A DNA stretch of 5,774 nt from Bacteroidales bacterium UBA6408 (GTDB lineage: Bacteria; Bacteroidota; Bacteroidia; Bacteroidales; UBA932). Both the position numbers and the translations under genes were made by a program. The notes below the pieces were generated by a model. It made no database searches and had not been told where the DNA came from. It saw only the letters and a program-made list of their open reading frames with translations. Positions 1 through 4,831 of this stretch are shown here, in pieces; position 1 is the first letter of the stretch; every line of letters begins with the position of its first letter. The stretch lies in the NCBI GenBank assembly GCA_002439805.1, contig DJPQ01000015.1, positions 6,679 through 12,452 of the forward strand. Direction: 5' to 3'.

Positions 1-148
1 CGGATTGCTGCGTTGTGCCGCTTGCCAAAATCCTCACAACCGTGAGGTTGCTGCGGTTTTGTCTTCACGGCACGCCTTGCCCTCCACACCCTCTTCCGCA
101 TCGGCCTCTCAGCTTTTATAGGGTGCGGATTGCTGCGTTGTGCCGCTT
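1..148. repeat. 23-bp direct repeat pair, period 125 bp
   Basis: Positions 1-23 and 126-148 are identical over 23 bases (both begin CGGATTGCTGCG and end GTGCCGCTT) and diverge at the next base. The first copy abuts the window edge, so the repeat may extend further left and there may be more copies outside. The core TTGCTGCG occurs a third time at 48-55, in a weaker version of the same context. Between the copies lies a perfect hairpin, CCTCAC-AACC-GTGAGG (32-47), and two mutually exclusive short pairings, CACCC 87-91 with GGGTG 121-125 and CCGCA 96-100 with TGCGG 124-128. No ORF with recognisable coding character crosses the region. This looks like a non-coding intergenic repeat family, but only two full copies are visible, so the family and its function are unknown. 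Confidence 0.75.
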
Positions 149-230
149 TTGAGGATAGATTTCTTTTTGAGGAGGGAGCATACTTGGAGTATGTGAACGA
201 TTAAAAGGGGAATATAGACCCAAAAGATAT
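149..230 (-). other. recJ 3' flank with a small hairpin (possible 3' UTR or terminator)
   Basis: This A/T-richer stretch lies just downstream of the recJ stop. It contains a perfect 6-bp stem with a 3-base loop, CATACT-TGG-AGTATG (179-193), 38-52 bases past the stop on the recJ strand. It also overlaps a 9-bp direct repeat, TTTTGAGGA, at 147-155 and 165-173. The hairpin is not followed by a T-run on the recJ strand, so it is not a textbook intrinsic terminator. It could be a 3' end processing or stability hairpin, or part of the repeat unit to its left. No coding sequence is visible here. Confidence 0.35.
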
Positions 231-1958
231 TCAAATCTCGTCGTCGCGTTCGTGTATGTCACGAATGCGCAGCTGCATATTGGAATTTCCCCGATAGTAG
301 TTCTCCACTATCGAGTAGCAGACGTCGAACGGGTTGCCGGCCTTGATGTAGTCGAACGAGTCCGACATATTGAAGCCGATGGCGGATATGTGGCGGCCCG
401 GGTTGTTCTCCTCTATCAGTTCGAGCTTCAGGTGTCCGCCCTCGGCCCCGACCTTGCGCCCGTTGCCGTTGTCGTAGATGTTTTCCGTGAGGAATACCGG
501 CGTGGCGTTCTCCGGTCCGAACGGCTGGAACTGCTTGAGTATGCGCAGGAACTTGGGCGTAATCTGCGCGAAGCTTATCTTCGCGTCTATGTTCACCACC
601 GGAACCTGCATCTGCGGGACAATCTTCCCCGCGATGAAACTCTCTATGCGCTCGCAGAACGCCGGCAGGTTTTCCTCACGCAGCGTCATCCCCGCTGCGT
701 AGAGATGACCTCCGAAGTTCTCTAAAAGGTCGGAGCAGCTCTCTATGGCCTCGTAGAGGTCGAATCCCGGGACGCTTCTCGCCGAGCCGCTGACGAAGCC
801 GTTGGCCTTGGTCAGCACTATGGTCGGTTTGAAGAATGCTTCCACAAGCCTTGAGGCCACGATTCCGACCACTCCCTTGTGCCACGACGGGTTATAGACA
901 ATCGTCGCGTTGCCGAAGGACAGGCACTTTCCCTCCCTCACCATGTCGAGGGCCTCCTGGGTGTTCTGCCTGTCGATGTCCTTGCGCTGGGTGTTGTAGC
1001 GGTTGATTTCCTCCGCAGCCTCAAGCGCCGTCCTGTCGTCGTTCGCGGTGAGCAGCTTCACCGCCACTCCTCCGGATTCCATCCTTCCCGCCGCGTTGAT
1101 TCTCGGACCTATCTTGAAGACGATGTCGTCAATCGTGAGATGCCCCGGCTCCAGTCCGGAAAGCGAAATCATCGCCTTCAGTCCCTTGCACGGCTCCTCG
1201 TTCAGCCTCTTGAGGCCGAAGTGCGTCAGAATCCTGTTCTCTCCGGTCACTGACACCAGGTCGGACGCGATGCTCACGGCGAGCAGGTCAAGCAGCGGCA
1301 GCAGGGTCTCGAACGGGATGTCGTGCGACTGCGCGTAGGCCTGCACCAGCTTGAATCCCACTCCGCAGCCGGAAAGGTCGTCGAACGGATAGTTGCAGTC
1401 CCCGCGCTTGGGGTCAAGCACCGCCACCGCCGCAGGCAGCTCGTCCTCGGGAAGGTGGTGGTCGCATATAATCATGTCAATCCCTTTTCCCGCGGCATAC
1501 CGCACTCTTTCCGTTGCCTTGATTCCGCAGTCGAGCGTGATTATGAGCGTATATCCGTTTTCCTCCGCCCAGTCGATGCCCTTCGTCGAGACTCCGTAGC
1601 CCTCGTCATATCGGTCGGGAATATATGAGCCCACGGATGAGGTCAGGCGGGAGAGGAATGAATATACCAGAGAAACGGCAGTGGTCCCATCGACGTCGTA
1701 GTCTCCATAGACGAGGATTTTCTCCCCGTCTTTCAGAGCCCTCTCCACCCGGGCGACCGCCTTGTCCATGTCCTTCATCAGAAACGGGTCGTGCAGCCTT
1801 TCGAGCGACGGACGAAAAAAGGCGCGTGCCTCGTCGAACGTGTGCACGCCCCTCTGTACCAGCAGTTCCGCCAGAACGGGGTCTATTCCGAGCTCGGAGG
1901 ACAGCACCCTCACCGTCGTGTCGTCTGCATTTTCACGTATTACCCATTTCTTTTCCAT
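231..1958 (-). CDS. recJ: Single-stranded-DNA-specific exonuclease RecJ
   Basis: RecJ degrades single-stranded DNA 5' to 3' in the cytoplasm. It acts in RecF-pathway recombination, mismatch repair and base-excision repair, using two metal ions. The product is 575 residues, normal for the family. The DHH domain is complete: DYDVDG at 86-91, LDCG at 142-145, DHH at 166-168 and the ASD aspartate at 231-233. Next come the signatures GPRINAAGRM (284-293), WHKGVVGIVASRL (359-371), GSARSVPGFDLYEA (391-404) and the GGH of the DHHA1 domain (416-418). The C-terminal OB-fold region follows, with FQPFGPENATPVF (477-489). The start was set at the ATG at 1958 (MEKKWVIREN). The frame stays open upstream to a TTG at 1976, but that codon lies within or above the TATCTTTG promoter element. 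The gene is divergent from lysS. Nothing suggests a broken gene; the function call is secure. Confidence 0.96.
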   Translation of the reverse strand: MEKKWVIRENADDTTVRVLSSELGIDPVLAELLVQRGVHTFDEARAFFRPSLERLHDPFLMKDMDKAVARVERALKDGEKILVYGDYDVDGTTAVSLVYSFLSRLTSSVGSYIPDRYDEGYGVSTKGIDWAEENGYTLIITLDCGIKATERVRYAAGKGIDMIICDHHLPEDELPAAVAVLDPKRGDCNYPFDDLSGCGVGFKLVQAYAQSHDIPFETLLPLLDLLAVSIASDLVSVTGENRILTHFGLKRLNEEPCKGLKAMISLSGLEPGHLTIDDIVFKIGPRINAAGRMESGGVAVKLLTANDDRTALEAAEEINRYNTQRKDIDRQNTQEALDMVREGKCLSFGNATIVYNPSWHKGVVGIVASRLVEAFFKPTIVLTKANGFVSGSARSVPGFDLYEAIESCSDLLENFGGHLYAAGMTLREENLPAFCERIESFIAGKIVPQMQVPVVNIDAKISFAQITPKFLRILKQFQPFGPENATPVFLTENIYDNGNGRKVGAEGGHLKLELIEENNPGRHISAIGFNMSDSFDYIKAGNPFDVCYSIVENYYRGNSNMQLRIRDIHERDDEI

Positions 1959-1963
1959 TGTCA

Positions 1964-1971
1964 CAAAGATA
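1964..1971 (-). promoter_or_regulatory. Bacteroidota -7 promoter element for recJ (TATCTTTG)
   Basis: On the minus strand TATCTTTG matches the Bacteroidota -7 consensus TAnnTTTG exactly. It ends five bases before the recJ ATG at 1958, so transcription would begin about at the start codon and the mRNA would be leaderless or nearly so. No clear TTTG (-33) element is seen about 20 bases upstream, where the sequence is A/T-rich. The placement also supports the ATG at 1958 over the in-frame TTG at 1976. It is inferred from the motif only. Confidence 0.5.
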
Positions 1972-1980
1972 CTCAAATAG

Positions 1981-2012
1981 TTTCAGAATTAAGAATAAAT
2001 GTCGTATTTTTG
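1981..2012 (+). promoter_or_regulatory. Bacteroidota-type promoter for lysS (TTTC ... TATTTTTG)
   Basis: TATTTTTG at 2005-2012 matches the -7 consensus TAnnTTTG exactly. Twenty bases upstream is TTTC (1981-1984), three of four matches to the -33 element TTTG. A start site about 4-5 bases after the element would give a lysS leader of roughly 85 bases. The region between is A/T-rich compared with the flanking genes. The promoter sits back to back with the recJ element, so the two lie within about 40 bp. Confidence 0.6.
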
Positions 2013-2016
2013 TACG

Positions 2017-2101
2017 ATTGCGCCGTCGCTCCGGAACGTCATGCATAAGCGACGCCGTCATATTCAGAGGGATATGATTTTGAAATTATAAATTTAGAGA
2101 T
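2017..2101 (+). promoter_or_regulatory. Predicted lysS 5' leader with a hairpin and a 16-codon upstream ORF
   Basis: The predicted leader can form a 7-bp stem, CGTCGCT (2024-2030) with AGCGACG (2048-2054), enclosing a 17-base loop. Beyond one mismatch two more pairs are possible (2021-2022 with 2056-2057). A small reading frame from ATG 2041 to TAA 2091 would encode MHKRRRHIQRDMILKL, ending 10 bases before the lysS ATG. No T-box, lysine riboswitch or strong ribosome binding site is recognisable. The lysS start itself is preceded by an A/T-rich tract (AAATTTAGAGAT), as is common in Bacteroidota. Neither the hairpin nor the small frame is proven to be functional. Confidence 0.3.
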
Positions 2102-3622
2102 ATGATTACGCAGGAATTCAACGAACAGGAACAGCAGCGGCGCGATGCGCTCGGAAAGCTCCGTGAACTCGGAATCGAGCCTTATCCGGCTCCGCTTTAT
2201 CCGGTGAACACTACGACCAGGGAGATAAAGGAGGGATATGACGCCGAAAAGGGCAACTTCAGCGATGTCTGCATCGCGGGAAGAATCATGACCCGCAGGA
2301 TTATGGGCGCGGCGTCGTTCATCGAGCTTCAGGACGAGACCGGCAGGATTCAGGTGTACATTAAGCGTGACGAGATATGCCCCGGAGAGGACAAGACGAT
2401 GTACAACACGGTGTTCAAGAAACTTCTCGACATCGGCGACATCATCGGAGTCAAGGGCTATGCCTTCATCACCCAGACGGGACAGCTCTCAATCCACGCC
2501 AAGGAACTCACGCTCCTGAGCAAGTCCTTGAGGGTTCTTCCTATCGTGAAGGAGAAGGACGGCGAGGTGTTCGACGCATTTTCGGATCCGGAGCTCAAGT
2601 ACAGACAGAGATATGTAGATCTCATCGTCAATCCTCAGGTTCGGGATGTCTTCATCAAGAGAAGCCAGATTATCGCGACGATGCGCGAGTATTTCAACGA
2701 GGCCGGCTGCCTTGAGGTCGAGACTCCTATTCTTCAGGGGATTCCGGGCGGAGCGACGGCTCGTCCGTTCATCACCCACCACAACGCTCTCGACATCCCG
2801 CTCTACCTTCGCATCGCCAACGAGCTGTACCTCAAGAGGCTGATTGTCGGCGGATACACGGGCGTGTATGAGTTCGCGAAGGATTTCCGCAACGAGGGTA
2901 TGGACAAGACCCACAACCCGGAGTTCACCTGCATGGAAATCTATGTTGCCTACAAGGACTACATCTGGATGATGGACTTCATCGAGAAGCTGCTTGAGAA
3001 GATTGCGCTGAAGCTCCATGGCAAGACCGAGCTTACGATAGGTGACAAGACCGTGGATTTCAAGCCGCCTTACCGCCGCCTGCCGATTCTCGACGCGATT
3101 AAGGAATATGCCGGAGTGGATGTCAGCGGAATGGATGAGGAGCAGCTGGTGGAGACCTGCAAGAAGCTCCATGTCGAGGTTGACAAGACCATGGGCAAGG
3201 GCAAGCTGATTGACGCCATCTTCGGGGAGTACTGCGAGGAGCACCTTGTGCAGCCGACGTTCATCACTGACTATCCTGTCGAGATGTCTCCGCTCACGAA
3301 GCGTCACCGCAACAATCCTGAGCTGACCGAGCGTTTCGAGCTTTTCGTTTGCGGAAAGGAGCTTGCCAACGCCTACAGCGAGCTGAACGACCCGATTGAC
3401 CAGCTCGACCGCTTCAAGGAGCAGGCTCGCCTGAAGGACGAGAAGGGTGACGACGAGGCGATGTACATCGACATGGACTTTGTCCGCGCCCTCGAATACG
3501 GAATGCCGCCGACGTCGGGCCTCGGAATGGGAATCGACCGTCTGACGATGTTCATGACCAACCAGCCGACCATTCAGGACGTTCTTTTCTTCCCTCAGAT
3601 GCGTCCTAAGGAAGTGAAATAG
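2102..3622 (+). CDS. lysS: Lysyl-tRNA synthetase, class II
   Basis: LysS charges tRNA-Lys with lysine using ATP, in the cytoplasm as a homodimer. The product has 506 residues, the usual bacterial length. An N-terminal helical extension leads into the anticodon-binding OB-fold (about 57-145, with AGRIMTRRIMGAASFIELQD at 59-78). The class II catalytic core has motif 1 (VETPIL, 206-211, with its proline), motif 2 (FRNEGMDKTHNPEFTCMEIY, 262-281, with the ATP-binding arginine) and motif 3 (GLGMGIDR, 473-480). The GGATARPFITHHN (216-228) and LYLRIANELYLKRL (234-247) stretches are hallmarks of bacterial LysS. The ATG at 2102 gives the expected start, MITQEFNEQEQQRRDALGKL. The sequence reads closely like Bacteroidales LysS. 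Its last seven codons and the stop lie inside a perfect inverted repeat. The product ends a few residues after the conserved FFPQMRP. Confidence 0.98.
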   Translation: MITQEFNEQEQQRRDALGKLRELGIEPYPAPLYPVNTTTREIKEGYDAEKGNFSDVCIAGRIMTRRIMGAASFIELQDETGRIQVYIKRDEICPGEDKTMYNTVFKKLLDIGDIIGVKGYAFITQTGQLSIHAKELTLLSKSLRVLPIVKEKDGEVFDAFSDPELKYRQRYVDLIVNPQVRDVFIKRSQIIATMREYFNEAGCLEVETPILQGIPGGATARPFITHHNALDIPLYLRIANELYLKRLIVGGYTGVYEFAKDFRNEGMDKTHNPEFTCMEIYVAYKDYIWMMDFIEKLLEKIALKLHGKTELTIGDKTVDFKPPYRRLPILDAIKEYAGVDVSGMDEEQLVETCKKLHVEVDKTMGKGKLIDAIFGEYCEEHLVQPTFITDYPVEMSPLTKRHRNNPELTERFELFVCGKELANAYSELNDPIDQLDRFKEQARLKDEKGDDEAMYIDMDFVRALEYGMPPTSGLGMGIDRLTMFMTNQPTIQDVLFFPQMRPKEVK

Positions 3623-3644
3623 CTTTCACTTCCTTAGGACGCAT
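3599..3644 (+). terminator. Perfect 21-bp inverted repeat spanning the lysS stop (terminator-like hairpin)
   Basis: The left arm, 3599-3619, is exactly codons 500-506 of lysS (ATG CGT CCT AAG GAA GTG AAA). The loop, 3620-3623, is TAGC and includes the stop codon. The right arm, 3624-3644, is the perfect reverse complement. A 21-bp stem with a 4-base loop is far longer than a usual intrinsic terminator stem and lacks a following T-run (the next bases are GGCCGCTGTC). A second small stem, GGCCG-CTGTCA-CGGCC (3645-3660), abuts it. It may act as a transcript end or an RNA-protecting hairpin for lysS. The structure is certain from sequence; the terminator role is inferred. Confidence 0.55.
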
Positions 3645-3807
3645 GGCCGCTGTCACGGCCTGCGCCTCCTGAACCCCAGTCAGCGGAGCTGACAGCCCCT
3701 GTCAGGGGCATACGATCTCCGCTTCGCTGCGACCGGCGACTCCCGGAATTCCATTTCATTCCATTCCTCCGTCGCGACGGCTGATGCCGTCTTGTAAGAT
3801 TCATATT
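3645..3807. repeat. Intergenic cluster of overlapping short inverted repeats
   Basis: This 163-bp gap between lysS and the methyltransferase gene is packed with perfect short palindromes: GGCCG/CGGCC (3645-3660), GTCAGC-GGA-GCTGAC (3679-3693), CTGACAG-CCC-CTGTCAG (3689-3705), GCCCCT-GTC-AGGGGC (3695-3709), AGCGGAG (3682-3688) with CTCCGCT (3717-3723), the 12-base palindrome CCGTCGCGACGG (3769-3780) and GACGGC-TGAT-GCCGTC (3776-3791). Several share bases and so are mutually exclusive folds. A short direct repeat, ATTCCATT, sits at 3748-3765 (ATTCCATTTCATTCCATT). No TAnnTTTG promoter or plausible gene is seen. It resembles a REP-like or other small palindromic intergenic element, but the family is not recognised. 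Confidence 0.5.
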
Positions 3808-4770
3808 ATGAGAATAGAGACGATAACTTCGGGGCAGAACCGGAAGATAAAGGATTTGCAGGCGCTCGTGGAGAAATCCAAGGCCAGGGGCGCGGCGGGT
3901 CTTTTTGTGGTTGAGGGACAGCGGGAGCTGGGGCATTGCCTCGACGCGGGGTTTGTGCCGGAGACTTTGTTCGTCTGCCGGGAGGTCGCCGGTCGTGGGT
4001 GGAAGAGTGTTTCCGGAAAGGAACAGCCGTGCGCATCGGGAGAAAGGCCGTCGCCGGAGTTTTCGGAATGGAATGGCGACGCCGCCGTGCCGAAGGGCGG
4101 AGCCGGGGAGGGAAGTCTTGTCGAAAACGTTGAGGGAAAGGACGGACTGGAGGCTTTGGTCGCCAAGGCCGGGGCGCTGAATCCTCGCCTTACTGTGGTG
4201 CAGATTCCCGCATTTCTGTATGAGAAAGTGGCTTACAGAGGCTCCACGGAGGGAATCATCGCCGAGGTCCGTGACGTGCCGCGTCGTCTCTCCGACCTTA
4301 GGCTGGGGGAAGCTCCGCTGGTCATGGCGCTCGAATCCGTCGAGAAGCCCGGGAATCTCGGGGCGGTGCTGCGCAGCGCGGATGCCGCAGGGGCGGATGC
4401 CGTCATTATCTGCGACCCTCTGACCGACATCTGGAATCCGAACCTAATCCGGTCGAGCGTCGGGGCGATATTCTCCGTTCCTGTCGCCGTATGCACCTCG
4501 GAAGAGGCCATTGCCTTTTTCAAGGAACGCCGCATCCGCATCCTCACGGCGCAGCTCCAGGACTCGGAATGGTACTATGCCGCCGACATGACCGCAGGCA
4601 CTGCCATCGTGATGGGCACGGAATCCACGGGGCTCACGCAGATTTGGCGCGACGCTGCCGACGCGCACATAAAAATTCCGATGCTCGGCCGGCTGGATTC
4701 CCTTAATGTCTCGGTCAGCGCCTCCGTGCTTCTCTATGAGGCCGTGCGCCAGCGCCGTCATCTCATATGA
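3808..4770 (+). CDS. SpoU/TrmH-family RNA 2'-O-ribose methyltransferase
   Basis: This protein is predicted to transfer a methyl group from S-adenosylmethionine to a ribose 2'-OH in tRNA or rRNA. The exact target is not decidable from sequence. It has 320 residues. An N-terminal substrate-binding domain of the L30e-like type (ITSGQNRKIKDLQALVEKSKAR...GLFVVEGQREL, about 6-41) is followed by the SPOUT knotted domain. Motif 1 is PGNLGAVLRSADAAG (181-195, with N183 and R189), motif 2 is VMGTESTGL (268-276) and motif 3 is IPMLGRLDSLNVSVSASVLLYE (290-311). The ATG at 3808 is preferred because family members start just before ITS-QN. The in-frame ATG at 3784 would add eight residues and fall in the hairpin cluster. 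Residues about 61-113 are a Gly/Ser/Glu/Pro-rich insert not expected in this domain. The gene is cut off from lysS by 185 bp of hairpins; aroE follows 61 bp later. Confidence 0.9.
   Translation: MRIETITSGQNRKIKDLQALVEKSKARGAAGLFVVEGQRELGHCLDAGFVPETLFVCREVAGRGWKSVSGKEQPCASGERPSPEFSEWNGDAAVPKGGAGEGSLVENVEGKDGLEALVAKAGALNPRLTVVQIPAFLYEKVAYRGSTEGIIAEVRDVPRRLSDLRLGEAPLVMALESVEKPGNLGAVLRSADAAGADAVIICDPLTDIWNPNLIRSSVGAIFSVPVAVCTSEEAIAFFKERRIRILTAQLQDSEWYYAADMTAGTAIVMGTESTGLTQIWRDAADAHIKIPMLGRLDSLNVSVSASVLLYEAVRQRRHLI
3985..4150 (+). other. Low-complexity in-frame insert in the methyltransferase gene
   Basis: The segment encodes about residues 60-114, between the LFVCREV strand and the LEALVAK stretch. 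It is rich in Gly, Ser, Glu, Lys and Pro, with no hydrophobic core pattern, so it is probably a disordered loop. At DNA level it has the palindrome TTTCCGGAAA (4010-4019) and GGAATGGAATG (4065-4075), the exact reverse complement of 3757-3767 in the hairpin cluster upstream. Further on, CGAAGGGCGGAG (4091-4102) resembles the reverse complement of 3717-3726 (CGAAGCGGAG), in the same relative order. A decayed inverted copy of the intergenic element is possible; chance in GC-rich DNA is not excluded. Boundaries are approximate. Confidence 0.35.
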
Positions 4771-4831
4771 CAGATGTCTTCCGCAGAGCCGTCCCGAAAT
4801 TGTTATCAAAGATAATTTGCCAAATACAGTT
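4771..4831 (+). promoter_or_regulatory. Short intergenic gap with a near-consensus -7 element before aroE
   Basis: The 61 bp between the methyltransferase stop and the aroE ATG turn A/T-rich in the last 35 bases. TAATTTG (4813-4819) is one base short of TAnnTTTG and ends 12 bases before the aroE start. No -33 TTTG is placed correctly and no hairpin terminator is visible. aroE may therefore be read either from a weak own promoter or with the upstream gene. No Shine-Dalgarno sequence is seen before the ATG. Confidence 0.25.

Noticed and set aside
1..148. CRISPR array
   Set aside because: Only two full repeat copies are present, separated by about 100 bp, far longer than a CRISPR spacer, with no cas genes nearby.
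252..1628. Several 70-157-codon plus-strand frames opposite recJ
   Set aside because: They are antisense to intact RecJ motifs, overlap one another in different frames, and have no recognisable domains or start signals.
1959..1976. TTG start giving RecJ six extra residues
   Set aside because: The TTG is a weak start and lies in or before the TATCTTTG promoter element. The ATG at 1958 gives a normal-length protein.
2013..2101. Lysine riboswitch or T-box upstream of lysS
   Set aside because: The leader is too short for either, and no T-box sequence or antiterminator arrangement is visible.
2489..3307. 272-codon open frame on the minus strand within lysS
   Set aside because: It lies entirely antisense to the conserved LysS core, whose motifs are unmistakable. 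The translation is Leu/Arg/Val/Asp-rich with no recognisable domain, as expected of a GC-rich shadow frame.
3784..3807. Upstream in-frame ATG for the methyltransferase (adds MPSCKIHI)
   Set aside because: The added residues do not fit the family N-terminus, and the ATG lies in the loop and right arm of the GACGGC/GCCGTC hairpin.
3634..3936. 100-codon minus-strand frame across the hairpin cluster and the methyltransferase 5' end
   Set aside because: It overlaps the palindromes and the conserved N-terminus of the methyltransferase, and the product is Arg/Ser/Gly-rich with no domain resemblance.
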